Assembly: GCF_011045035.1 (NCBI RefSeq)
Contig: NZ_JAALAA010000012.1
Span: 1-64,000, forward strand
Source: Nocardioides turkmenicus
GTDB lineage: Bacteria; Actinomycetota; Actinomycetes; Propionibacteriales; Nocardioidaceae
Direction: 5' to 3'
Length of the DNA stretch: 64,000 bases
Below the pieces are notes generated by a model. That model did no database searches and was not told where the DNA came from. It saw only the letters and a program-made list of their open reading frames with translations. The position numbers and the translations under genes were made by a program. Shown here piece by piece: positions 56,367-64,000 of the stretch (positions within the stretch are counted from its first letter, which is position 1; each line of letters starts with the position of its first letter).

Positions 56367-56782
56367 TGACACCGATCTACACAGCCACCGCAGTCAGCAC
56401 CGGCGACGCCCGCAACGGCCACGTCCAGTCCTCCGACGGCCTCATCGACGCCGACGTCCGCATCCCCAAGGAGATGGGTGGCGCCGGCGGTGCCACCAAC
56501 CCCGAGCAGCTCTTCGCCGCGGGCTATGCCGCCTGCTTCCACTCGGCGCTCAAGCTGGTCGCCGGCAAGGCCAAGGTCGACATGACCGACTCCGAGGTCG
56601 TCGCCGACGTGAGCATCGGCGACAACGGCCAGGGCGGCTTCGGCCTCGCCGTCCAGCTCGAGGTCACCATCCCCGGCGCCGACGCCGCGACCGCTCAGCA
56701 GCTCGCCGAGCAGGCCCACCAGGTCTGCCCGTACTCCAACGCCACCCGCGGCAACATCGAGGTCGACCTCACCGTCGCCTGA
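56366..56782 (+). CDS. ohr: Organic hydroperoxide resistance protein
   Basis: A 138-residue Ohr/OsmC thiol peroxidase that reduces organic hydroperoxides with lipoyl-type electron donors. The two catalytic cysteines are present (C57 in AACFHS and C121 in VCPYSNATRG), as is the GGAGGATNPEQLFAAGYAA signature. Divergent from ohrR and predicted to be induced by peroxide. Length is normal for Ohr. Confidence 0.96.
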   Translation: MTPIYTATAVSTGDARNGHVQSSDGLIDADVRIPKEMGGAGGATNPEQLFAAGYAACFHSALKLVAGKAKVDMTDSEVVADVSIGDNGQGGFGLAVQLEVTIPGADAATAQQLAEQAHQVCPYSNATRGNIEVDLTVA

Positions 56783-56794
56783 GCGGGAACAACC

Positions 56795-56851
56795 CCGCCG
56801 AGGCGTCAGCCACGTCGGCCGAGTGGGCACGCCGGTGACGCCTCGGCAAAT
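56795..56851. repeat. Divergent copy of the dispersed intergenic repeat (copy C)
   Basis: GCCGAGGCGTCA (56797-56808) is inverted at 56836-56847 (12-bp arms). The flanks (CCCCGCCGAG at the start, CTCGGCAAAT at the end) match the pattern of copies A and B, though the sequence has diverged. Confidence 0.5.
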
Positions 56852-56853
56852 CA

Positions 56854-56887
56854 GAAGGGCCGTCCTCCCGTGGGAGGACGGCCCTTC
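56854..56887. terminator. Bidirectional hairpin terminator
   Basis: A perfect 16-bp stem (56854-56869 with 56872-56887) between the convergent ohr and sdhB genes. Confidence 0.88.
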
Positions 56888-56900
56888 GTGAACCCGATGG

Positions 56901-57641
56901 TCAGCCGAGGATCAGCGACTTGCGCAGGTCCTTGTTGAGCTGGGAGATCACGTCGAGCGGGATCTCCTTGGGGCAGGCCGAGGCGCACTCACCGATGTTG
57001 GTGCAGCCGCCGAAGCCCTCGGCGTCGTGCTGTGCGAGCATGGTCTGCACGCGGGAGTAGCGCTCCGGCTGGCCCTGCGGCAGCTCACCGAGGTGGGTGA
57101 TCTTCGCGCCGAGGAAGAGCGACGCGGAGCCGTTGGGGCAGGCGGCGACGCAGGCGCCGCAGCCGATGCAGGTGGCCGTGTTGAACGCCCGCATGGCCTT
57201 GTCGCGCGGAGCCGGCACCGAGTTGGCCTCGGGGGCCGAGCCGGTGTTGGCCGAGATGTAGCCACCGTTCTGGATGATCCGGTCGAACGCGGAGCGGTCG
57301 ACGATCAGGTCCTTGACGATCGGGAAGGACGCGGCGCGCCACGGCTCGATGGTGATCGTGTCGCCGTCCTTGAACGAGCGCATGTGCAGCTGGCAGGTCG
57401 TGGTGACCTCCGGGCCGTGCGCCTCGCCGTTGATCATCAGCGAACACATGCCGCAGATGCCCTCGCGACAGTCCGAGTCGAACGCGACCGGCTCCTCGTC
57501 GTTCTGCAGGAGCTGCTCGTTGAGCAGGTCGAGCATCTCGAGGAAGGACATGTCCTGCGAGACGCCGTCCAGCTCGTACGTCTTGAGCGCACCCTTCTCG
57601 GACGCGTTGGCCTGCCGCCAGATCTTGAGGGTGAGCTTCAC
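56901..57641 (-). CDS. sdhB: Succinate dehydrogenase iron-sulfur subunit
   Basis: A 246-residue electron-transfer subunit. The N-terminal [2Fe-2S] ferredoxin domain has cysteines in [12 protein letters not shown] with a later Cys in TTCQLHM. The C-terminal domain carries [14 protein letters not shown] and [12 protein letters not shown] for the [4Fe-4S] and [3Fe-4S] clusters. It starts at GTG 57641, overlapping the sdhA stop by 4 bp (GTGA). It passes electrons from the flavoprotein to the quinone site in SdhC. Confidence 0.96.
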   Translation of the reverse strand: MKLTLKIWRQANASEKGALKTYELDGVSQDMSFLEMLDLLNEQLLQNDEEPVAFDSDCREGICGMCSLMINGEAHGPEVTTTCQLHMRSFKDGDTITIEPWRAASFPIVKDLIVDRSAFDRIIQNGGYISANTGSAPEANSVPAPRDKAMRAFNTATCIGCGACVAACPNGSASLFLGAKITHLGELPQGQPERYSRVQTMLAQHDAEGFGGCTNIGECASACPKEIPLDVISQLNKDLRKSLILG

Positions 57642-59692
57642 TTGTACGACCTCTGCTTCATCTCGATGGCGGTGTAGATCAGGTCCTCCTTGTGGAGGAT
57701 CGGGGCGCCGTCCTCGCCACCGAACTCCCAGGCCGCGACGTAGGCGAACTCGTCGTCGTGGCGCAGCGCCTCGCCGTCCTCGGTCTGCGACTCGGCCCGG
57801 AAGTGGCCGCCGCAGGACTCGCGCCGGTTGAGCGCGTCGATGCACATGAGCTCACCGAGCTCGATGAAGTCGGCGACGCGGCCGGCCTTCTCGAGGTCCT
57901 GGTTGAGGGAGTCGGCCGAGCCGAGGACCTTGACGTTGGTCCAGAACTCCTTCTTGAGCTCGCGGATCAGGCCGATGGCCTTCTTGAGGCCCTCCTCGGT
58001 CCGCTCCATGCCGCAGTACTCCCACATGATCAGGCCGAGCTCCTTGTGGATCGACTCGACCGAGCGGGTGCCGTTGATCGACATGAACTTGTCGATCCGC
58101 TCCTGGACCGACTGCTTCGCCTCGACGACCGCGGGGTGGTCCTCGGAGATGGGCTCGAACGGCCCGTCGGCGAGGTATTCGCGGATCGTGTTCGGGAGCA
58201 CGAAGTAGCCGTCGGCCAGACCCTGCATCAGCGCCGAGGCGCCGAGGCGGTTCGCGCCGTGGTCGGAGAAGTTGGCCTCGCCGGTGCAGTACAGACCCGG
58301 GATGTTGGTCGACAGCTCGTAGTCGACCCACAGGCCACCCATGACGTAGTGCACGGCGGGGTAGATCCGCATCGGCACCTCGTAGGGGTTCTCGCCGGTG
58401 ATCCGCTCGTACATGTCGAGGAGGTTGTCGTACTTCTCCTCGATGGCGTCCTTGCCGAGGCGCTCGATCGCGGCACCCAGGTCGAGGTAGACACCGCGGC
58501 GGAACTTCTTCACCGTGCCGTCGGGCTGGGTCTCCTCGACCTCAGGACCGACGCCGCGGCCCTCGTCGCACATGTACTTCGCGGCGCGCGAGGCGATGTC
58601 GCGGGGGACCAGGTTCCCGAAGGACGGGTAGATCCGCTCCAGGAAGTAGTCGCGGTCCTCCTCGGGGATCTCGCGCGGGTCCTTGGCGCAGTCCTCGGCG
58701 TTCTTCGGCACCCAGATCCGGCCGTCGTTACGCAGCGACTCCGACATCAGGGTCAGCTTCGACTGGTGGGCGCCGGTCACCGGGATGCAGGTCGGGTGGA
58801 TCTGCGTGTAGCACGGGTTGGCCATGTAGGCGCCCTTGCGGTGGGCGCGCCACGTGGCGGTGACGTTGGAGCCCATCGCGTTGGTCGAGAGGTAGAAGAC
58901 GTTGCCGTAGCCGCCGGTGGCGAGCACGACCACGTCGGCCAGGTGGGTCTCGATCTCGCCGGTGACCATGTCACGGGCGATGATGCCGCGGGCCTTGCCA
59001 TCGGCGACGATCAGCTCGAGCATCTCGTGACGCGTGAACTGCTCGACCGTGCCGGCCGCGACCTGGCGCTCCATGGCCTGGTAGGCGCCGATGAGGAGCT
59101 GCTGCCCCGTCTGGCCACGGGCGTAGAACGTACGCGACACCTGCACGCCACCGAAGGAGCGGTTGTCGAGCAGACCGCCGTACTCGCGGGCGAAGGGGAC
59201 ACCCTGCGCGACGCACTGGTCGATGATGTTCACCGACTCCTCGGCGAGGCGGTAGACGTTGGACTCGCGGGCGCGGTAGTCGCCGCCCTTGACCGTGTCG
59301 TAGAAGAGCCGGTAGGCCGAGTCGCCGTCGCCCTTGTAGTTCTTCGCGGCGTTGATACCGCCCTGGGCGGCGATCGAGTGGGCGCGACGCGGGGAGTCCT
59401 GGTAGCAGAACGACTTCACGTTGTAGCCGGCCTCGCCGAGCGTGGCGGCAGCGGCGCCGCCGGCCAGGCCGGTGCCGACGATGATGATCGACAGCTTGCG
59501 GCGGTTGGCCGGGTTGACCAGGCGGTTCTCGAACTTGCGGTTCGTCCAGCGCTCCGCGATCGGACCGGTCGGCGCCTTCGGGTCGACGAGCTTGTCGCCG
59601 AGCACGTAGTAGCCGGCGGCGTCGTCGGATTTCTGGACCGGTGCCTCGTTGGTCGGGGTGAGGCCGGGCAGGTAGTGGGTTCCAGCAGCCAT
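57638..59692 (-). CDS. sdhA: Succinate dehydrogenase flavoprotein subunit
   Basis: A 684-residue FAD-containing catalytic subunit oxidising succinate to fumarate. Visible are the FAD dinucleotide motif ([20 protein letters not shown]), [20 protein letters not shown] with the covalent-FAD histidine region, [20 protein letters not shown] and the active-site segments ([20 protein letters not shown]). It sits between sdhC and sdhB. The length is somewhat above the ~600-residue average, as in actinobacterial SdhA of the B. subtilis-like or fumarate-reductase-like type. Confidence 0.96.
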   Translation of the reverse strand: MAAGTHYLPGLTPTNEAPVQKSDDAAGYYVLGDKLVDPKAPTGPIAERWTNRKFENRLVNPANRRKLSIIIVGTGLAGGAAAATLGEAGYNVKSFCYQDSPRRAHSIAAQGGINAAKNYKGDGDSAYRLFYDTVKGGDYRARESNVYRLAEESVNIIDQCVAQGVPFAREYGGLLDNRSFGGVQVSRTFYARGQTGQQLLIGAYQAMERQVAAGTVEQFTRHEMLELIVADGKARGIIARDMVTGEIETHLADVVVLATGGYGNVFYLSTNAMGSNVTATWRAHRKGAYMANPCYTQIHPTCIPVTGAHQSKLTLMSESLRNDGRIWVPKNAEDCAKDPREIPEEDRDYFLERIYPSFGNLVPRDIASRAAKYMCDEGRGVGPEVEETQPDGTVKKFRRGVYLDLGAAIERLGKDAIEEKYDNLLDMYERITGENPYEVPMRIYPAVHYVMGGLWVDYELSTNIPGLYCTGEANFSDHGANRLGASALMQGLADGYFVLPNTIREYLADGPFEPISEDHPAVVEAKQSVQERIDKFMSINGTRSVESIHKELGLIMWEYCGMERTEEGLKKAIGLIRELKKEFWTNVKVLGSADSLNQDLEKAGRVADFIELGELMCIDALNRRESCGGHFRAESQTEDGEALRHDDEFAYVAAWEFGGEDGAPILHKEDLIYTAIEMKQRSYK

Positions 59693-59705
59693 GTGTCAGA
59701 TGTCC

Positions 59706-60425
59706 TTACGAGATGACGCCGAAGACGGTGAACAGGGGGACCAGCGAGAAGCCGCCGGCGACCACGATCGCGACGACCCAGCCGGCGACGCGGGCCCTGG
59801 CACGCGACTCAGCGGTGTTGGTGAACCCGAGCGTCTGGATGGCGCTGAAGGTGCCGTGGTGGAGGTGGAACGCGAGCGCGAGCATCGCGAGCAGGTAGAT
59901 GATCACCATCCACCACTGCTCCGGCTGGAACGCGGAGATCAGCAGCCGGTAGGGGTTCTCGGTGACCTCAGGGGCCTGCCCGCCCGCACCCACGTTGATC
60001 TTCACGATGGTGAACTGGAGCAGGTGCCAGACGACGAAGAGGAACAGCGCCACGCCGCCCCAGCGCATCGTGCGCGAGGAGAGCGACGAAGCCTTGTTCT
60101 TCTTCACCGAGTACTTCACCGGGCGCTGGGCGTGCGCACGCTTCGCGAGCGCGATCGCCGAGCCGACGTGTGCCACCAGCGAGGCCAGGAGCACCACGCG
60201 AATGATCCAGAGGAGGCCGCCGTACGGCAGCATCGGCTCCCCGAACGTACGCAGGTGCTCGGCATACTCGTTGAAGGCAAGCTCGCCGCTGAAGGCCTTG
60301 AGGTTGCCGTACATGTGCACGAGCACAAACAGGATGAAGACGATGCCGCTGGCCGCCATAAGGAGCTTCAGGGCGATCGTCGAGCGCGTCGACCGCGCGC
60401 CTTTGATCAGAGTCGTGGTTGCCAC
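59706..60425 (-). CDS. sdhC: Succinate dehydrogenase cytochrome b subunit
   Basis: A 239-residue five-helix diheme-type membrane anchor. The histidines that can bind heme are in FVLVHMYGNLKAF, LVAHVGSAIA, VVWHLLQFT and FHLHHGTFSA. GTG 60425 (MATTTLIKG...) was chosen over GTG 60434 because the -10-like TAGTAG ends too close to the latter. It is the first gene of sdhCAB, with sdhA 13 bp downstream. The single five-helix subunit indicates the B. subtilis-like complex without SdhD. Confidence 0.94.
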   Translation of the reverse strand: MATTTLIKGARSTRSTIALKLLMAASGIVFILFVLVHMYGNLKAFSGELAFNEYAEHLRTFGEPMLPYGGLLWIIRVVLLASLVAHVGSAIALAKRAHAQRPVKYSVKKNKASSLSSRTMRWGGVALFLFVVWHLLQFTIVKINVGAGGQAPEVTENPYRLLISAFQPEQWWMVIIYLLAMLALAFHLHHGTFSAIQTLGFTNTAESRARARVAGWVVAIVVAGGFSLVPLFTVFGVIS

Positions 60426-60533
60426 GGCACGCACGCTACTACCCCTGATACCCGAACTTGTACGCAGGGAGTATGTGACATTGTCGTCTCTGCGAGGGCG
60501 GGCGGGGTTACTGGCGAGTATCTTGGGCGTGGG

Positions 60534-61637
60534 TTAGGCAAGCCTAACAGCAGGACCCGCATTCTCGGGCGTGGCGTCGTGAGATCGTGAGGATCGGGTG
60601 TCGTTCAGTGTGACCAGACGGGTCAAGAGCTCGTCGACGGCGTCGGTCCAGGGACGCGTCGCGACGAGCTCGCGACCACGGTCGCCGAGCAGGTGACGCC
60701 GGGGGTCGGAGACCACCGAGGCGACCGCGTCGGCGAGCTCGCGGCTGCGGGCCGGGTTGTAGAGCACGCCGGTCTCCATGTGCTGGACGATCTCGGCCGC
60801 AGCGCCCGCGCGCGGGGCGACCACCGGCACCGCGCTGGCCGCGGCCTCACGCAGGATGTGGCCGCATCCCTCCTCCTCGCCGGGGTGGACGAGCACGTCG
60901 AGCGAGGCCAGTGCGATGGCCAGGTCGCCGGTGCCCAGCGGCCCGGTCAGCTTGGCCTGCGGGATGCGCTGCTTGAGCCATCCGCGCTGGGGTCCGTCGC
61001 CGATGATGACGAGGCGGATGCCCGGCACGGAGGTGAGCTCGGCGAGGCGGCGTACGCCGTGGCTCTTGGCCAGGTTGCCGGCGTATCCGACCACGACCAG
61101 CGGGGTGGGGCGGGACTTGGCCTTCGACCAGCGGCGGTGGAGCCAGTCGTCGCGCAGGCTGGGGGAGAAGGCGGCCGTGTCGACCCCGGGCTCCCAGACC
61201 TCCGCGGCGACGTCGATCGCCGCGAGCACGCGGCGCAGCCATTCGCTTGTGACAAAGATCTCATCCGTGTACGCAGCGACGGAGGCGTTCCAGGTGAGCG
61301 CCGCCTTGGGGGAGATCGGGGACTGCTGGACGACCAGGGTCGTCGCGTCGGCGGCGGTCGGCGAGGCCAGCGCCTTGCGGCCCAGGCGCCCCGGGTCGAA
61401 GCTGACGACGACGTCCGGCTCGAAGGACTCCAGGGCGCTGCGTACCTGCCGGCCGGTCTTGGCGATAGGTGAGACCCGCACGACCCGGCTGTTGCGGTAG
61501 ACGGGGAGTCCGGGGCCGGGCGCGATGAAGCGCACCTCGTGGCCCGACTCGATCATGCGGTCGGCGATGGCCTTCACCGTGGTTGTGACACCATCGATGG
61601 TAGGAAAGAAGCTCTCGGTGACCAGCGCCATCTTCAT
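60534..61637 (-). CDS. GT4 family glycosyltransferase
   Basis: A 367-residue GT-B fold glycosyltransferase resembling the actinobacterial mannosyltransferases (MgtA/PimB-type). N-terminal MALVTESFFPTIDGVTTTVK is typical. The C-terminal nucleotide-sugar site includes GYAGNLAKSHGVRRL, VIIGDGPQRGWL and VHPGEEEGCGHILREAAASA with the E-x7-E acceptor/donor motif. The donor is probably GDP-mannose and the acceptor a membrane lipid or glycan precursor, but neither is proven. ATG 61637 or 61631 are both possible. It is divergent from the sulfatase lipoprotein gene, 104 bp away. Confidence 0.9.
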   Translation of the reverse strand: MKMALVTESFFPTIDGVTTTVKAIADRMIESGHEVRFIAPGPGLPVYRNSRVVRVSPIAKTGRQVRSALESFEPDVVVSFDPGRLGRKALASPTAADATTLVVQQSPISPKAALTWNASVAAYTDEIFVTSEWLRRVLAAIDVAAEVWEPGVDTAAFSPSLRDDWLHRRWSKAKSRPTPLVVVGYAGNLAKSHGVRRLAELTSVPGIRLVIIGDGPQRGWLKQRIPQAKLTGPLGTGDLAIALASLDVLVHPGEEEGCGHILREAAASAVPVVAPRAGAAAEIVQHMETGVLYNPARSRELADAVASVVSDPRRHLLGDRGRELVATRPWTDAVDELLTRLVTLNDTRSSRSHDATPENAGPAVRLA

Positions 61638-61741
61638 AGGACCAGCGTCCTGCCCGGGGGTGGCGAGAGCGCGACAAGTGCGTTGATCTGGGATGAACCA
61701 TCGGCACGACCAGTAGACGACCAGCGTGATGAGGACGATCA

Positions 61742-63310
61742 GTGGCGGTACCCGGACGGGTCTGGACTCTTTCGGCAGCGATCGCGATGGCTGGAGTCGT
61801 CGGTATGTCGGGCTGTGGGCACGCGCCGACGCAGCAGCCGTCCGGCGAGCGTGACTCCGTCCAGACCTCGACGTCGACGCCGGCCTTCGAGATGCCGGTC
61901 GAGAAGCCCAACCTGCTGATGGTCACGGTCGACGACCTCGCCACCGTCGACATGGACTACCTACCGAGCGTGAAGAGGCTCGTCGGCGAGAACGGGGTGA
62001 CCTTCACCGACGCGGTCGCGCCGACGCCGATCTGCGTGCCGGCCCGGGCCTCGCTGCTCTCGGGGCAGTACGCCCACAACCACGGCGCCCACACCATCCA
62101 CGGCCCCGAGGGCGGCTACCCGTCCTTCGACGACTCCCAGACCGTGGCGACGTCGCTGCAGGACGCGGGCTACACCACGCTCTTCACCGGGAAATACCTC
62201 AACGAGTACGGCCAGGAGGGCAGCGAGCGCGACATCCCGCCGGGGTGGGACCAGTGGCGCGCGACCATCGACCCCTCGACGTACAACTATCTGGGCGCGA
62301 AGTTCAACGTGAACGGGCGCATGGTGAAGCCGAAGGGCTACTCCACGACCGTCATCACCCAGCAGGCGCAGGCAGCGCTGAAGGACGCCAGGAAGAAGCC
62401 CGGCGCGGCGGAGAAGCCTTGGTTCCAGTGGGTCAACTACGTGGCGCCGCACATCGGCGGCCCGACGGAGAAGGGCGACCCCAAGCAGCGTTTCCCTGGC
62501 ACCAAGGGTGCGATCGGCGTACCCGTGCCCGACAAGCAGGACCGGGACGCGTACGCCGACAAGCCGATCCCGCCGCAGCCCAACCTGTTCCCGGACAAGC
62601 GCAAGGAGTTCCCCAAGGGGTCGCCGTCGCGGAAGAACCCCTCGCAGATCGAGAAGGACGCCTACCGGCTCTCCTACCAGCGACGGATCGAGTCCGCGCG
62701 CAGCCTGGACCGCAACATCGCCTCCCTGCTCGGCGGGCTGAAGAAGAGCGGCGAGCTGGCGCGCACGCTGGTGGTCTTCACCTCCGACAACGGCTTCTCG
62801 AACGGCTACCACAACTTCAACGGCAAGCTCTGGTACTACGAGGAGTCGCTGCGGATCCCCGTGCTGATGAGCGGGCCCGGCGTACCGAAGGGGCGCGAGG
62901 TCGCGACCACGCTCACCAACCCGGACATCGCCACGACGCTCCTGTCGGCAGCCGGCGCCGAGAACCCGCACGAGCCCGACGGCATCGACATCCTGCCGTG
63001 GCTGCGCGCCCCCGAGCAGACCCGCGTGGTCCCGATCGAGGCATGGCCGACGGCCGACGGCACCTCCCGCCTCTGGTCCGGCGTACGCGTCGGGCGGTGG
63101 ACCTACGTGGAGCTGGCCACCGGCGGCGTCGAGCTCTACGACCGCACCACCGACCCCTACGAGATGAACAACCTCGCCGAGGACCCGGCCCATGCCGAGA
63201 CGGTCTCGCAGCTGGCCGACCTGACCGAGAAGTACCGCGACTGCGCCGGCGACAGCTGCCCGCAGGAGATGTACGCCGCCGACCGGCCGCTGGACCTCGA
63301 CGGCCTCTAG
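61742..63310 (+). CDS. Sulfatase lipoprotein
   Basis: A 522-residue type I sulfatase. The C98-x-P-x-R motif (PICVPARASLLSG) is the site converted to formylglycine. Metal-binding residues are seen in VTVDDLATVD and in FTSDNGFSNGYHNFNGK. The N-terminus (VWTLSAAIAMAGVVGMSGC) is a signal peptide ending in a lipobox, so C25 should be lipidated and the enzyme tethered outside the membrane. The GTG start at 61742 has a weak GAGG upstream. The substrate is a sulfated (or phosphorylated) compound of unknown identity. Confidence 0.9.
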   Translation: MAVPGRVWTLSAAIAMAGVVGMSGCGHAPTQQPSGERDSVQTSTSTPAFEMPVEKPNLLMVTVDDLATVDMDYLPSVKRLVGENGVTFTDAVAPTPICVPARASLLSGQYAHNHGAHTIHGPEGGYPSFDDSQTVATSLQDAGYTTLFTGKYLNEYGQEGSERDIPPGWDQWRATIDPSTYNYLGAKFNVNGRMVKPKGYSTTVITQQAQAALKDARKKPGAAEKPWFQWVNYVAPHIGGPTEKGDPKQRFPGTKGAIGVPVPDKQDRDAYADKPIPPQPNLFPDKRKEFPKGSPSRKNPSQIEKDAYRLSYQRRIESARSLDRNIASLLGGLKKSGELARTLVVFTSDNGFSNGYHNFNGKLWYYEESLRIPVLMSGPGVPKGREVATTLTNPDIATTLLSAAGAENPHEPDGIDILPWLRAPEQTRVVPIEAWPTADGTSRLWSGVRVGRWTYVELATGGVELYDRTTDPYEMNNLAEDPAHAETVSQLADLTEKYRDCAGDSCPQEMYAADRPLDLDGL

Positions 63311-63436
63311 GCACGCCTGGGTAGAACCCCGATGTGGCAACCGCCCCGGATTGCCGCATCGCGTCACGGATATTTCATCTGTCTGCCGTGGTTTCGGGCT
63401 GCAGACGGACAATCACGCGCCACCTCGTTCGGATGG

Positions 63437-63452
63437 ACTTGTCCAGACAAGT
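63437..63452. promoter_or_regulatory. Palindromic operator candidate upstream of the secreted protein
   Basis: ACTTGTCCAGACAAGT has perfect 7-bp arms and lies 40 bp before the start of the downstream gene. It resembles the sites of HutC/GntR-type regulators such as DasR (ACTGGTCTAGACCAGT). No such regulator is encoded nearby. Confidence 0.45.
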
Positions 63453-63491
63453 TCCCGGTGCCCGAGCACCGTGACCGAGACGAGGAGACCG

Positions 63492-64000
63492 ATGATTCCC
63501 ATCAGACGATCGTGGGGTGCGCGGCTTGCCGCGGGCGCCCTCGTGACTGTCGCGATCGCGGGCGGCGGCACCGTCGTCGCCCAGGAGCGCGCCGAGGCCG
63601 ACGGCCCGGCCTTCGTGCTGGTCGACGAGCAGGTGCGGCTGCAGGACGCCCCCAGGCCCAAGGCCGCGGTCGGTGAGACCTTCCGCATCCCGGAGCCCGT
63701 CCCCACCGCGGAGAACAGCTCGTTCGGCACCGGCGACTACGTCGTGTCGGTGACCTCGCCCGACGGCGTCACCGCGGAGATCTCCCCGACCGGCTCCGCG
63801 AGCGAGCCGGTCTACGAGTTCACCCCGCAGACCCCGGGTGACTACCGGATCAGCTACTCGGCCGTCGGCGAGAACGACACCGTCGACTTCGAGGACTTCG
63901 AGGTCGTCGTCGGGAACGACGCCGAGGTCGAGAAGGCCCGTGCCGCCGCCGCGCGTCGTGCCGCCAACGACAACCAGCCGCAGGTGACCTTCGGCTCGAT
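63492..64000 (+). CDS. Secreted protein with Ig-like domain, cut by the window end
   Basis: At least 169 residues, running off the window. ATG 63492 has GAGGAG 5 nt upstream. The N-terminus (IRRSWGARLAAGALVTVAIA, then GGGTVVAQ) is a signal peptide. A beta-sandwich-like stretch follows (FRIPEPVPTAENSSFGTGDY, YEFTPQTPGDYRISYS, VDFEDFEVVVG). After about residue 145 the sequence becomes charged and Ala-rich. It could be an exported adhesion or carbohydrate-binding protein; no function can be assigned from the fragment. Confidence 0.8.
   Translation, partial: MIPIRRSWGARLAAGALVTVAIAGGGTVVAQERAEADGPAFVLVDEQVRLQDAPRPKAAVGETFRIPEPVPTAENSSFGTGDYVVSVTSPDGVTAEISPTGSASEPVYEFTPQTPGDYRISYSAVGENDTVDFEDFEVVVGNDAEVEKARAAAARRAANDNQPQVTFGS

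Overview
The window is a chromosomal stretch from a high-GC Gram-positive actinobacterium, most likely Nocardioides or a close relative in the Propionibacteriales. The evidence is GC-rich sequence with strong third-position GC, two F420/luciferase-type oxidoreductases including an F420-dependent glucose-6-phosphate dehydrogenase, a monomeric NADP isocitrate dehydrogenase, and actinobacterial neighbourhood markers (the DUF6350 membrane protein before purN, the DUF3017 protein after folD, an SCO4848-like protein after the BrkB family gene). Many genes show an actinobacterial -10 hexamer 6-9 nt before the start codon, which implies leaderless mRNAs. No rRNA, tRNA, CRISPR array or intact insertion sequence was seen.

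Layout. 1-9 kb: an MMPL exporter whose C-terminal tail is built from a 30-bp palindromic tandem repeat, two divergent F420-type oxidoreductases, a SnoaL-tailed ECF sigma factor, a catalytically degenerate SDR protein, a hexapeptide acyltransferase, a glycerophosphodiesterase and a TetR regulator. 9-11 kb: a DUF222-HNH (13E12-like) gene between inverted flanking repeats, one of which carries an 87-bp cloverleaf-forming palindrome. 11-17 kb: divergent PspC-domain membrane proteins with a two-component system, then a SulP transporter fused to a beta-carbonic anhydrase. 17-27 kb: PcrA helicase, a membrane-anchored M23 peptidase, sucCD, a frameshifted LysM remnant, an MmyB-type regulator with an NADPH-dependent FMN reductase, and a dicarboxylate/amino-acid symporter.

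28-33.6 kb is the most unusual region: two near-identical SigE-type sigma factors, each followed after 1 nt by a membrane protein with PknH-like extracellular domains, and next to them one gene in which a sigma-like domain, a membrane helix and two such extracellular domains form a single polypeptide. A further sigma/membrane-protein pair lies at 43-44.4 kb. These could form a family of membrane-coupled or membrane-tethered sigma regulators.

33.7-43 kb is core metabolism: DUF6350, purN, purH behind a ZTP riboswitch, folD, DUF3017, aquaporin and icd. 44.6-52.7 kb: a 1186-residue tandem ABC exporter, a ClpN/HTH pair under a double operator, an MFS transporter and a glucosylglycerol-phosphate synthase/phosphatase fusion. 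53-64 kb: trpS, a 2'-5' RNA ligase-like protein, a BrkB family protein, ohrR/ohr with a clear operator, the sdhCAB operon, a GT4 glycosyltransferase, a sulfatase lipoprotein and a secreted protein cut by the window end. SucCD, Icd and SdhCAB together cover much of the oxidative TCA cycle. PurN, PurH and FolD link purine synthesis to one-carbon metabolism, with the ZTP switch as their sensor.
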